Source: Linnemannia hyalina (taxonomy: Eukaryota; Mortierellomycota; Mortierellomycetes; Mortierellales; Mortierellaceae). From it: DNA of 64,000 bases. A program made the position numbers and the translations under genes. Positions 25,020-35,088 of this stretch are shown piece after piece. Position 1 is the first letter of the stretch. Each line of letters opens with the position of its first letter. Location: contig JAHRHY010000003.1 in the NCBI GenBank assembly GCA_019671135.1, positions 682,001 through 746,000 on the forward strand. The letters are read 5' to 3'. The notes under the pieces were generated by a model. That model made no database searches. It was not told the origin of the DNA and saw nothing but the letters and a program-made list of their open reading frames with translations.

Positions 25020-25827
25020 TTGAAAACAACTTATGAGCACGTTTGGTTCAAATATGAAAATGAGAGAGTTGGGAAAACGATCTTCGATGCAAATAGTAGA
25101 GGGGTATTGAAGCAAAAAAGAGAGGTGGAGCCTTTACGGTTCGAGTGAGATTGAGTGGGAAAGGAAGGTGTTCGGAGAGGATTGATGATGCTGCTGCTTT
25201 CTTTTGTCGTTCTTTTTTTCTGCTTTTTTGTTTGTGTTGTTACTTTGTAAAGGTCTTTTGTTGACTGTTTTGTTTTTATGAGGTTGGTGGTCGGCAAAGT
25301 GGTGTTGCTGGTAAGATCAATAGAGAGCGTGCTGTGTTGAAAGGAGTTAATCTTCCACATTTAGTACCGATCCGCGGGCGGCGGCAATCGACGTCACTCT
25401 AGAATCTTCCACGTATTTGCTACATTCGGATTTAACGGATGGGCTGCTGACCTGAAAAATCCATTTGTTCAAAAAAGCATGACACAGCAATCAAACCAGA
25501 AATCAAACTACATTTTTTATTTGGCAGGTAAGATAGCATAGTGGGGTCTTTGGGGAGATTTTGCCTAGGATTGTAGTTTGACCTTTCCTTTTATTTTTAT
25601 GGACTGGTCTCTCGCAGTTATCCGTATCCCCTCTCCATACCTGTTTGCTTTCTTTGTTACTTTGTTACTCCTTCTCTGTCTGTTCCGTTGCAACGTCCTC
25701 TTTGATTCACTTCTCTTTCAATCGAGCGTAATATTTTACCGAGTTATCCATCATACCGCAGGCTGTGTTCTACCAACCTCTCTATCATATCCATCCTATT
25801 TAATTCTCCTTTATATTTACAAACGCA
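25020..25827. other. Prp4 promoter and flank of the decayed gene
   Basis: No credible coding frame. It contains T-rich sequence on the minus-strand leader side (25,195-25,280) and a CRE-like site described separately. Confidence 0.5.
25390..25410 (+). promoter_or_regulatory. CRE-like GACGTCA next to a heat-shock-like GAAnnTTC
   Basis: GACGTCA at 25,390-25,396 contains the ACGTCA half of the ATF/CREB site, and AGAATCTTCC at 25,401-25,410 has GAA-nn-TTC spacing like two heat-shock units. Both lie about 370-390 bases upstream of the Prp4 start. Motifs this short can occur by chance; their closeness is the only reason to list them. Confidence 0.25.
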
Positions 25828-27240
25828 TCAGTAATGCGAACCATATGACGGCAACGCTGGAAGGAGTTTGATTTCCAGAAATGCCGACTCATGGCCTGCT
25901 TTGGTGGTAGTTGCATCTGGTTTAAATGATTGCCCCGACGGTACTTGGATCCCTGCGTAGGTCGGTTGGCCAATGAAAGATAAAAGTCCGTTGATTTTCT
26001 CACTGGAAAGATTGTGCTGAAAAAAACATCCAACACGCCATGTGCAAATGAATCTTCATTCATCTCGCAAAACGCAATGTATCGCACAGGGAGCTTGACC
26101 GAACTAAAAGGAGAACGCAAGTGAAATAGCTGTTAATACGAAAAGGACTACTACATGCGCGGTAAAATAGCACATTCAAATTAACTTACATGGACTGATA
26201 GATAAAAACAATTTTATCCAACATTGCACTAATCGGTGACCGTCCTGCAATAGCTTGAGTTTGCATCAGCTCTTGGTCAAGTTCCCAACAAAGTGCTGCC
26301 TCTTCTGTTGAGAGAGAAGCCAATGGACAGGAGTTGTGTTCTACAAGAGCCGCAAGCATGTCCTCCGAGAGGTAGGGCAGATTGTGCTCCATATCCCAAA
26401 TATAATTCATCGCTCTATTGTGTCCACGAAGAACGACATACTTTGGTTAGGAAATATCCCGCTGTCAAAAATACGCTATCAGATAAAATACATGAACTTA
26501 CAAGAATGAGCGAAGATTGAACAAGGATGCGTTTTCCTCGAGTCGATTCACAAGGCCAAGTAGAACGACGCTGGAAATTAAGGAACAGGCTGCCAACATT
26601 CACACCACGGAACTTGTACTCCTGCAGCTCAAACTTGTTTGGATCGATTCGAAAAAAAATCCGCAGATTGTTTAGCCATATGTTGATGTTACTGCTCCTT
26701 AGACTGGTGTCGACGTCGTTGCTCATCGCGCCGATACTGATGTTCTTACCCCTCGTCCTGTTGCTCAGTCGTTGAGGCCAATTCTTTTCGACTCCTTTTG
26801 CTGGGTGTGACTGCCGAGAGCACCTGTGATAGAAGAAAAACTCTGGGTTACCTCCCCTACAATTTGCCGTATATGCCGACGTCCAGCCCTGTCCAGGATT
26901 TCCTCTGGCTGTCGAGGTTTCTGTTTCTTGTACCAATCTTTGAACACATTAGACTGAAAAATACATGTTAGACACAAGGGCATGATCACTAAGCACAATC
27001 ACGCTATTAAATGAAGTATATACCTTCGTGTTATCGATGAAGCTTTCCGCCCAAGACTTGATATCGGCGGCTAGCTCGCGATTGAGAATACGTTCGGCAC
27101 TCTTGATTAGCGCGTCGCCGAGTGACCCGCTCATGTTAAAACGATATCGCTTGTTGAACGCATCCAGGAGCGTCTCAAATGGCCTGGTGCATCACTGTAG
27201 AAGAAAATCCGCCTGCTCCTCAAAAAGCGCATTGATGGAT
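25828..27240 (-). pseudogene. Decayed gene ending in a PD-(D/E)xK nuclease-like motif
   Basis: Exons on the minus strand keep good splice sites: 27,240-27,024, 26,953-26,502, 26,461-26,190 and 26,103 onward, with introns of about 70, 40 and 86 bases. They read SINALFEEQADFLLQ, then a stop, then LGDALIKSAERILNRELAAD, a frameshift near 26,770, and WLNNLRIFFRIDPNKFELQE. After a TAA at 26,447-26,449 come YVVLRGHNRAMNYIWDMEHN, LSTEEAALCWELDQELMQ and FAHGVLDVFFSTIFPVRKS. Near 25,925 a one-base shift moves into KPDATTTKAGHESAFLEIK: Pro-Asp at 25,915-25,920 and Glu-x-Lys at 25,867-25,875, the PD-(D/E)xK signature. A TGA at 25,828-25,830 ends that frame, though sequence beyond it stays protein-like. 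I infer a nuclease-fold domain at the C-terminus of an otherwise unrecognised protein. Four or more lesions make it a pseudogene, fairly recent because the splice sites survive. Confidence 0.6.
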
Positions 27241-28124
27241 GACGAAGTAGACTCGTTCGAGGACTTAGATGGGCAGGAGGCAGCTAGGCGAGATGCGGCT
27301 GGAGTATTCGATGAAGCGTGCCAAGGGAAAGGTAATTGTTGCGTGAGGATAAAGGGATATGGTGTGGTTAGAAAACGTGCTTTTTAAACGCAAGAAAAAC
27401 AAACCAAAAGGGAAAAGGTAAAGAGACACCTGAATTACGATGATGGAACCCAAGCTACCAGGGGATTTGACCCAACCGTCGTTGGGCGCAAGGGGCGTCA
27501 AAGCGGCCTCTCCATCTATAACTCATATTTGGCATTGCTCATTGAGAGGAGGCCTTACAATGAAAGCGTGACGACTCCACGCTAACCAGGGGATGGCGTG
27601 GTCTGCACCCAACACCCATGGAGAATAGACATATGACACTATCCATCATAATTATGCTAATTACGATGAACGGACAATGGCCTTTTTCGTCTGCCAAACA
27701 TGAATCATATTTCCGCCTCACATACAATGAATCTTGAAATATGAACATGCTGGAGCAATTTCCAAGTGGTGCAAAAAGGAAATCGGAGCATAAAGGTAAT
27801 GAATGAGTAAGAGAAAAATGTGATGGGATACTGTTGACAGCTTACCAATTGGTGATGTGTAGATCCAGCTAGCAATAAATCCTGGAATTGTGTGAATTCC
27901 GACGCAGGGATGATTGTGAGAAGGAGTCAAGGAGGACGAAAGGGTCAGAAGAAGAAAGAAGAGAAGGAAGATATCGCATCTCTGCACAGAAGGGCGATGG
28001 AGAGAATGGATGTGGACAGAGGGAGAATGAAAGATGCGAGTGGAACAAAGGGCGCATAACTTACGATACCGAAGTATGATAGTTGCCTTATTAAAAGCCA
28101 CTGCTTCTTTTTTTCATTCCTCAC
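27241..28124. other. Intergenic, no supported gene
   Basis: Upstream flank of the decayed nuclease-like gene. Several minus-strand frames of 60-130 codons overlap here, but none has a recognisable motif or consistent splicing; they may include further relics of the fragment at 28.1-28.5 kb. Confidence 0.4.
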
Positions 28125-28484
28125 CATGACTCGAGGGGCTACCTCCAACGCAATCTGTGTTAAGATTCCCTCAAGCGACGCTGTTGATGATCTTCGTGAT
28201 CTCATCATGGCCAGGAATGTTGTCGTGTTTACAGAGTCGATGCGAAGATCCTCGCTACCTGGGGTGCCTGAATAAGAAGAAATTCGGCCCTGTGGCGCGT
28301 CTTTCCAATGTGAAAAGAGAGGATTTCGCGTTCTGGTGAGGGCGATTAATTTCTCTGTAAATTGGCTATAGAGGTTATTCGCAAGGATGACATCAACGAT
28401 GCGATTGTTCTCAAAGACGCCAGCTATCACCACATCACTAATTCTGTCGACCCGAGGGCTGTTAAAGTCTCTCAGAGGGAAAGA
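28125..28484 (-). pseudogene. Orphan coding fragment of unknown family
   Basis: The minus strand is open from just after a stop at 28,485-28,487 to a good donor (ATG|GTGAGG) at 28,125-28,124, about 120 codons. It includes FPLRDFNSPRVDRISDVVIA, NRIVDVILANNLYSQFTEKL and LEGILTQIALEVAPRVMV. The alternation of hydrophobic and charged residues looks like real protein and the donor suggests an internal exon, but no upstream start or partner exon could be found. It could be a relic or an exon of a gene I cannot assemble. Confidence 0.3.
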
Positions 28485-29852
28485 CTAGGTCTTTTTAACA
28501 AGAGGACTCTGCCCTACCACAAAACAGCAACAGGCACAAGTTTGGCGATATTGGGACTTGAGATGGACAAGCAAGCAAGGACGAGACTTCGCGATCCTGG
28601 TGCCTGGCTCCTTCGCTATCCATCCTCGGCTGGCCCCTCCCTCCACATGTTCGTGGTGCCCCTCGGCTCGCTGTTTAGCTCACAATATGCGAAAATAAAG
28701 AAATTATTTTTAATCTCACACGCACACAGCGAAAACCAACCGCACTGCACAAGCACACGAATCGTCATTTGTTTATGCACTTGTCGTCAATTGTTTTTCT
28801 TGAGTGGCAGAAATAAGCATCCGATATCTGATAGATGAACACAAGATGGGAGCGGTACCATCGTAACCAACTAATCCGTCTCGGTCCGACCGACCCGCTG
28901 CTCCATTCTCCTTTGTTTCTTCATATCCTTAATATTTCAGGTCTTGGCACAAGGGAGGCTGGCTGTAATCATGGTTCGGTTAACCTCCCGCAAGGTATAA
29001 GCCGTATGTCTTGGCTTTTGATTCTCCATCCATGATAATCCCTCCACATGCACACTTTCAATGCCTATACAGTCTCAGCCAAAGTCTTACATAGTTTATG
29101 AGTGTTCCTAATATGAATAAATGGTCATTAATGTTTGCTCACCCACAACCACTGCTCTTGTGCGCATTAATCATGCCAGACGAGGCGTGCAGTGCAGTAC
29201 ATGAATGAAGGGTGCCAGTCTATGCACTACGCCAGGGTTGGGAAGAGTAAGTTGTCAGCAAAGTTCCCTAATCCGGAACTTGGTAGGGGACACCTGGTTG
29301 TGAGCTGTGGATTGAGGCATGTGGGTGGTTGGGGTGCGTGTTTGGAGAAAGAGTAAGGGGGTACAACATGCGTGCATAGACTAGACATAGATAGGGTCGG
29401 GGATGAGAGACAACGGTCGTTGCTCCTGGATATTAGCAGGCTGTCTGGATCGGAGAAACGAGTGGACTTGAAAGTACAAAGTATGAACTCCGTCTGTGCG
29501 TGTCTGTGTTTTGACTTTTACTTCCAGCACACAGTTGTGCAAGAAATCATATGTCATCAATCCCCCTTCGGCTGAACGGGCCCACATGTGTGTCGTATGG
29601 CCAAGATAGCATTAAAGGAATGTTTATCATCACACCACCATATAAAAAGGTGAGCCTCTTTCATTTCCTTTTTCTTTTTCTTTTTCACACATACCCACTC
29701 TTTACCCCTTCTTTTTATTTATTTTATTAGCGGCCGCCTCAATTTTTACGACAAACAACCCTTTATTTCTCCTTTCCTCATTCTTCGCACACACCCTCTC
29801 TTTCTCTTACACAAATCAACAAACTCTCCTCCCCAACGGACACACGCAAACA
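28485..29852. other. Intergenic, promoter of the first wax-synthase-like gene at its right end
   Basis: No supported gene across 1.4 kb. The right 200 bases carry a TATA element and a pyrimidine-rich leader. The left part has no repeats or RNA genes that I can see. Confidence 0.5.
29641..29650 (+). promoter_or_regulatory. TATA box of the first wax-synthase-like gene
   Basis: TATAAAAAGG, a near-perfect TATA element, sits 212 bases before the ATG at 29,853 and is followed by a CT/T-rich stretch typical of fungal transcription starts. Confidence 0.55.
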
Positions 29853-31289
29853 ATGGAGGTCATAACAGCATCAACAACACACCTCCTGTCAACACTCAAC
29901 AAGTTGACAGACCACTCCTTCTTTCAAACGCTCCCTCAATCACTGCCCGTTTCTCCCTGCGTCATAACCTCCCCCACTCAGATCGCCCTCCCCGACTCCT
30001 TCTACTTCTCCCTCTTCTTCATTTTTGGCGGTGGCCTCTACATCCTCCTCCTCTTCCCTTTTACCCTTCGCCAAAAACAATGGCTTGCCGCCCCTCTCAT
30101 CGCCGGTCTCTTTGCCCTCCCTCTCATCTTCACATCCACAAACTCGCCCGTCCTCCAATTGGCTCACCTCGGTGCCTGCGGTTGCGTCCTCATGCGCCAG
30201 ATCGATCTCTACTATGTCCGCCCTTGGAGAACTGGCAAGGAGCCTACTATGAACCTCGAGGACTGGTGGACAGAGGTTTGGCAGCCCTTCCGCAAGGTCC
30301 CCATGAGCAAGGAGCAGATCCAGCGATTCGAGCTCGAGCTCCAGCAGACCAGACTTCGTCGTGAAATCGAGCGTCAGGAACGGGAAGCACTCTACAACAG
30401 CAGCCATAGCAGCTGCAGCACTAGCAAGGAGAACAAGGACAAGGAGACTCAGACTGTTGCTGGCTCTTCTGATGAGGCATCCAAGCCCATGAAGGGAAAG
30501 CCCGTCAAGCAGATCTACACCCCCCGTGTCGACCCCAACCCCCAGCATTGGAGCGCCTACCTCCCTCGCTGGTTCTTCTACGCCACCCTCATGGATGTCA
30601 TCCCTTTTGTCATGAGCTTCATCACCTTTGAGGCTATCCAAAACTTCAACATTGTCCAGACCCTCCTCCTCCGCATTGGTGTCGCCGCCATGGTCATCTT
30701 TGACATCTCCCTCCTTAACTACACCATTATGATCCTCTGCGCTGCCATCACCGGTGATCTCGTCCACGACACCGAATGGACCTTAGTCAGTCACTACTTC
30801 CCTGGTTTTGCCACCTCCCCCGCCGAGTTCTGGCGCCAGTGGCACCACCTCTTCCAGTACATCTGGGTCGACCTTGGCTTCCACCCCGTCAAGCACATCC
30901 TTCACAAGTACGTCAGCAGCAAGACCAAGAACCGTCAGCTGGCCAATGGACTCGAGTTGGTCCTGCCTGTGATGGGTGTCTTCTTGATGTCAGGCTTGAT
31001 GCACGAGTATATGATGGTTGGAATGTGGCACATCCGCCCCGGCCACATGACCCTCTTCTTCCTCATCCAGGGCGCCGGTACCATTCTCTCCAAGGTCCTT
31101 CTTAACACTGTTGGCAAGAAGGTCCACGTGCCTCCAGTCATTCTTATTACTTTGACCTGGGTTTTCAACTTGACGACTGCTGCTCTCTTTATGGAGCCTG
31201 TCCTCAAGAACCATGGTTACAACATGGTTGCCAGCCAAAGTCTTTTGCTTCATTCTTACAACCTCTTACGATCCAACGGCATCTTCTAA
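29853..31289 (+). CDS. Wax-synthase-like membrane-bound O-acyltransferase (copy 1)
   Basis: Single-exon, 478-residue multi-spanning membrane protein of the wax synthase/MBOAT_2 type, expected in the ER, transferring acyl chains from acyl-CoA to an alcohol acceptor (fatty alcohol, sterol or diacylglycerol; acceptor not predictable). N-terminal hydrophobic segments are followed by LYYVRPW (about 125), a charged Glu/Arg-rich insert (about 150-220), further membrane segments, then the conserved EFWRQWHHLFQYIWVDLGF (about 324-342) and SGLMHEY (about 380) with the His thought to be catalytic. The C-terminal third is hydrophobic. It shares the LYYV-PW, FW-W-LF-YIWVDLGF and SG-MH-Y landmarks with the two copies at 33.1-36.6 kb but is clearly more diverged, with GLMHEY rather than GAMHAY. 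The start is the first ATG after a TATA box and CT-rich leader. Confidence 0.85.
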   Translation: MEVITASTTHLLSTLNKLTDHSFFQTLPQSLPVSPCVITSPTQIALPDSFYFSLFFIFGGGLYILLLFPFTLRQKQWLAAPLIAGLFALPLIFTSTNSPVLQLAHLGACGCVLMRQIDLYYVRPWRTGKEPTMNLEDWWTEVWQPFRKVPMSKEQIQRFELELQQTRLRREIERQEREALYNSSHSSCSTSKENKDKETQTVAGSSDEASKPMKGKPVKQIYTPRVDPNPQHWSAYLPRWFFYATLMDVIPFVMSFITFEAIQNFNIVQTLLLRIGVAAMVIFDISLLNYTIMILCAAITGDLVHDTEWTLVSHYFPGFATSPAEFWRQWHHLFQYIWVDLGFHPVKHILHKYVSSKTKNRQLANGLELVLPVMGVFLMSGLMHEYMMVGMWHIRPGHMTLFFLIQGAGTILSKVLLNTVGKKVHVPPVILITLTWVFNLTTAALFMEPVLKNHGYNMVASQSLLLHSYNLLRSNGIF

Positions 31290-31596
31290 ACCGAAGGTGT
31301 TCCATGGCCCATTATGACACTCTTTCAACTTATACCATTGCTTATCTTTCATGACTCTTTGCATACCCATTTGTAGTCTTTTTTTTCATAGTTTTTCTCG
31401 CTTACTTTTAATACACTTTTTGAAAACAACTCACCTTGTTCACGTTGGCATGTTCAGGGACGTTGAGACAGCAGTTGGAACTGAGCGCCACCAAAAAATG
31501 CAAGGTCACAATTGCGCCTCTTGAACAAACAAAAAAAACAACCTCGCTCCACCTTTTTGCTTCCCAACCATCAACAACACCAACAACAACCACGAA

Positions 31597-33002
31597 ATGG
31601 CGCTGTTCGACGAGGTCACAATGACCGACAGCGGGAACGACTCCGAATCAGGCCATTCATCCTCCACCGGAAACGGCGTCTCCATCCACACCCCCAACAA
31701 CAATCGCTCAAATAATAACAACGCGTCCTCCCCTTCTGCATTCGCCTCCTTGACCGCCGGAGGGCGATTGGCAAAACTTTTGGCCCGTGAACAGGAGCTC
31801 ATCAAGACCCTCGAGGAACTTACACGCGAAATCAAGCTGTTGGAACAGGCTCCCGAAGAAGACGAGAGTTCGAAGGGTGCTGCTGAAGAGGATGGAGACG
31901 ATGAGGGGGATGACTTGGAGGAGTTTGAGGCTCCTGAATGGTGTGTGCCCATCAAGGCGAACGTCATGACCTATGACTGGGATGTAAGTTTTCTTTGGGC
32001 AGGACCTCTCGGCACTCCTTCGTCTTTTCTGTTTAAAACATGATATCCTGAATTGGTTTTCTTCAGACGACAATATCATACCAACATGTTTGACTGGCGC
32101 AAGTTTGTTTACTTTTTTCAATTTCTGATCCCCCTTGTTCCTGGAATTGTAGAGCCTGGCAGCAGAGTGCCAATTTGACGTTATTCTAATGGATCCACCA
32201 TGGCAGCTCGCCACCCACGCCCCTACACGCGGTGTAAGTCCCCTTTTTCATGATTTGTTGCCACCCACTTGCTCCTAATGAGCCACACTTATCAAAGTCT
32301 TGTAACAACTTATTTACCCGTTTCTTTTTTTTTAACCGCCTCTTTTTCATGATAGGTCGCGATCGCATATCAACAACTTCCAGATATCTGCATTGAGGAA
32401 CTACCCGTGCCGAAGCTGAGCTCCAATGGATTCATCTTCATCTGGGTTATCAACAACAAATACGCTAGAGCTTTTGACCTCATGCGGAAATGGGGTTACA
32501 GGTACAACCGTCTCATGGATAATTTGTACCAACCATGACACTTTGGAAGAACATTGAACTGAACCTTTTTTTCCACCCTTTGTTGACAACTGATAGCTAT
32601 GTTGATGATATTACATGGGTCAAGCAGACGGTGAATCGCAGGATGGCCAAGGGACATGGGTACTATCTGCAGCATGCTAAGGAGACTTGTCTTGTCGGAA
32701 AGAAGGTAATTATTTACACTTGTAATTATCTTTCACCATTCATGTAGGATCTATCTTACATCTCATACCCTAACATCTTGATTGCTGTTGCATTGTTTAT
32801 TTCATAGGGAGAGGACCCACCAAACTGCAGACACTCGATCGGATCGGACGTAATCTTTTCCGAGCGTCGCGGACAGAGTCAAAAGCCTGAAGAGCTGTAC
32901 GAGATGATTGAGGAACTGGTACCCAATGGACGGTACATTGAGATCTTTGGACGCAAGAACAATCTTCGGGATTACTGGGTCACCGTCGGAAACGAGCTTT
33001 AG
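31597..33002 (+). CDS. MTA1: MT-A70 adenine-N6 methyltransferase, MTA1-like
   Basis: Model join(31597..31983,32153..32233,32356..32501,32597..32705,32808..33002), 305 residues, all junctions in phase. The N-terminus is Ser/Asn-rich, then a predicted coiled coil (about 53-82, LLAREQELIKTLEELTREIK) and an acidic linker. The catalytic domain has DPPW at residues 143-146, followed by QLATHAPTRGVAIAY, NGFIFIWVINN, KGHGYYLQHAKETCLVG, SERRGQSQKPEELYEMIE and IEIFGRKNNLRDYW, the MT-A70 core binding S-adenosylmethionine. METTL3 has DPPWDIHMELPYG at the same place; DPPWQ followed by TRGV and the short N-terminus without CCCH fingers fit better the MTA1 branch known from ciliates and early-diverging fungi, which methylates adenine in DNA. 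The subfamily call is from remembered features, so an RNA m6A role is not excluded. It ends 110 bases before the convergent next gene. Confidence 0.8.
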
Positions 33003-33112
33003 GTTAATACATTTCAACAAATACACTCCTTTCTTATTACGCAGCAAAGACCTTGTTTGCAGTTTTGTCTTTATATTCTTTTCTATTAATCGGGAGATTC
33101 CAAGAACTTTTC

Positions 33113-34582
33113 CTACTTTCGGAAGGTGCGGACAAGGGCGCTCATCTGCTTGATATCGAGCCACATTCCTTGCTTCTGGTACGGATAGATAAAGAATGGC
33201 GCCGTCACCAGGTGATACACCATCATCACCAGAATCCCACCCCCTCTCATCACACACTGCTTCATCGGAGAACCACCGTTATACGTTCGCTGGATAGCTC
33301 TCCCAACAGGACTCCTTTCGATAGCCTTGGAGATTACGACACCAGTAGCCTGGATCATAAAGTACGCCACCTGACTCCAGATCGGCTCCCTCCACAGGGC
33401 GTAGACAATGTAGGCGTGCATGGCTCCGGAGAGGAAGAAGACTGCATAGACGGGGAGGATCTCGCGCGCCAATTGAGAACCTCGACGACCTAACCGTTCC
33501 GGGCCAAGGTGCTTCCTACACCACCGCTGGACAGGGTTGAAACCAAGATCGACCCAGATGTATCGGAAAAGCGTCTGCCAGTTGATCCAGAAATCCGTTG
33601 GCGAGTATGCAAAAAGCGGTAACTTGGTATCGAGCATCGTCCACTCCCTTGGGTCGGCTCTGCTCCCAGTCGAAGCCGAGTACACAATGGCGGTGAGGGA
33701 GACGGTGGTTCGGATGTAAAAGATCACAAACGAGCATACGGCGAAGACCATGAGGCCGTACTCGAGTGTTGGCGAAGAAAGCATCTCGGAGGCGGTGTAG
33801 AAGGACATGAAATAGGTGATGGAGTCAAAGATAGTGAAGTAGACCAGGAAGGATGGGAGGAGGTCTTTCCAGGAGTAGCCGATCGTGGGAGGAGACGTTT
33901 TGCCGGTTTGTTTTCGCATGGGGGACCAAAGTTCGCCTTGGAAACGGTCCTTGTCCCAGTGGAAGGGATCGCCGATCTCGATGATCGATCCAGTCGTCGT
34001 CGTCGTTGATGTTGTGGCCATCGTCCCGGTCGAGGTTGTGGAAGAAGCGGAAGAAGAATCAGACTTCTTGGATCTCGCAGTTTCATCCTTCGCAGCCCCT
34101 GCAGTCCTTCCGGCCAAGAAATACCGACTCGGCACCCCAGTCCAAGGCTGAACATAGTACAAATCCACCATCCTAGTAACCGTCGCAATGGAAGCAACTG
34201 TCATCGCAAAGTGGAAAAACACAATCGGACAAGTGTACAACAACGGCACCAGCAACAGGACCAGGATGAGAGGAGCCGCTAGGATCTGTTTGACACGACC
34301 AGATTTGGGGTGGGACCATACAAACATCCTGTAGAGGACGATGAGGGCGGTCATGATGGAGCCAACGAAAAGGGCGTCGTTGATGACTCTGTTGTGCGGG
34401 AGGAGTGGAGGGGAGGTGGTGGACTTTGTGGTGACGGCGGTGTAGAATGTGGAGCTGGTTGTCCAGCGCCACGGGGTGGCGAGGATGTGGACGATTGGGA
34501 GATCAGAGTGGGTCCTGAGGAAGGCGAGGAACTGGCTGCCAGTGCGCTGCAGCTGGGCGAGTGCTGCTTCAATTGCTGCCAT
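33113..34582 (-). CDS. Wax-synthase-like membrane-bound O-acyltransferase (copy 2)
   Basis: Single-exon, 489-residue relative of copy 3, head-to-tail with it on the minus strand. Landmarks in order: N-terminal helix MAAIEAALAQL, hydrophobic segments, LYYVQPWTGVPSR (about 142), a Ser/Thr-rich insert (about 170-200), DFWINWQTLFRYIWVDLGF (about 330-348), GPERLGRRGSQLAREILPVY, SGAMHAYIVYALW with the presumed catalytic His, and a hydrophobic C-terminus. The expected role is acyl transfer from acyl-CoA to a lipid alcohol in the ER. Close similarity over the full length to copy 3, including the N-terminal DLPI-HILATPWRWTTSS block, shows a tandem duplication. The Ser/Thr insert is the most diverged part. 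The gene is intact. Confidence 0.87.
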   Translation of the reverse strand: MAAIEAALAQLQRTGSQFLAFLRTHSDLPIVHILATPWRWTTSSTFYTAVTTKSTTSPPLLPHNRVINDALFVGSIMTALIVLYRMFVWSHPKSGRVKQILAAPLILVLLLVPLLYTCPIVFFHFAMTVASIATVTRMVDLYYVQPWTGVPSRYFLAGRTAGAAKDETARSKKSDSSSASSTTSTGTMATTSTTTTTGSIIEIGDPFHWDKDRFQGELWSPMRKQTGKTSPPTIGYSWKDLLPSFLVYFTIFDSITYFMSFYTASEMLSSPTLEYGLMVFAVCSFVIFYIRTTVSLTAIVYSASTGSRADPREWTMLDTKLPLFAYSPTDFWINWQTLFRYIWVDLGFNPVQRWCRKHLGPERLGRRGSQLAREILPVYAVFFLSGAMHAYIVYALWREPIWSQVAYFMIQATGVVISKAIERSPVGRAIQRTYNGGSPMKQCVMRGGGILVMMVYHLVTAPFFIYPYQKQGMWLDIKQMSALVRTFRK

Positions 34583-35088
34583 TGTTGAAGAAGGAGAATA
34601 AGGAAGGATAGGGGAAGGATTGGAGGAATGGTAGGGGCAATGCTTAGTTCAAGATAGGTTTTCTTTGATCTGCGCTGTAGGTCCGTGGGTGCAATTGTTT
34701 GGCAAGTTTTTCTTTTTGTTGATGGGAAAAGCACGCCAAGGATGATAGGGCAAGGCGCGTTGGTTGTGAAGAGTAGGGGTAAAGAGAAGAATAAAAAGAA
34801 CGGGAAGGGAACAACGATGAGGGGGAAGTGAATGAAGAAAAAGAAAAGGAAGAGATGACCAGCTGGAACCGGAACACACTTTATTTATTTTTTAATGAGT
34901 ATCAAGCCCAGACCCAGTTCACTTCCCTTCTTATTTTCTTATTTTCTTATTTTCTTATTTTCTTATTTTCTTATTTTCTTATTTCTTGTGGCACGATTAT
35001 TCAGGGCTAATCGATAAGGGACAACACCAGCAAGGACACACTCCCTTCACTCCATGGTTGATATAGATGCGATGTTGACAAGATAAGT
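34583..35088. other. Intergenic between tandem acyltransferase genes
   Basis: Promoter and leader of copy 2 and 3' flank of copy 3. Apart from the 8-base tandem repeat listed separately, no feature is supported. Confidence 0.5.
34930..34985 (+). repeat. (CTTATTTT)7 short tandem repeat
   Basis: Six perfect copies and one near-copy of the 8-base unit CTTATTTT lie between the two tandem acyltransferase genes, about 350 bases upstream of copy 2. Confidence 0.9.

Noticed and set aside
29940..30767. 275-codon frame antisense to the first wax-synthase-like gene
   Set aside because: Shadow frame; the sense protein is a clear membrane acyltransferase.
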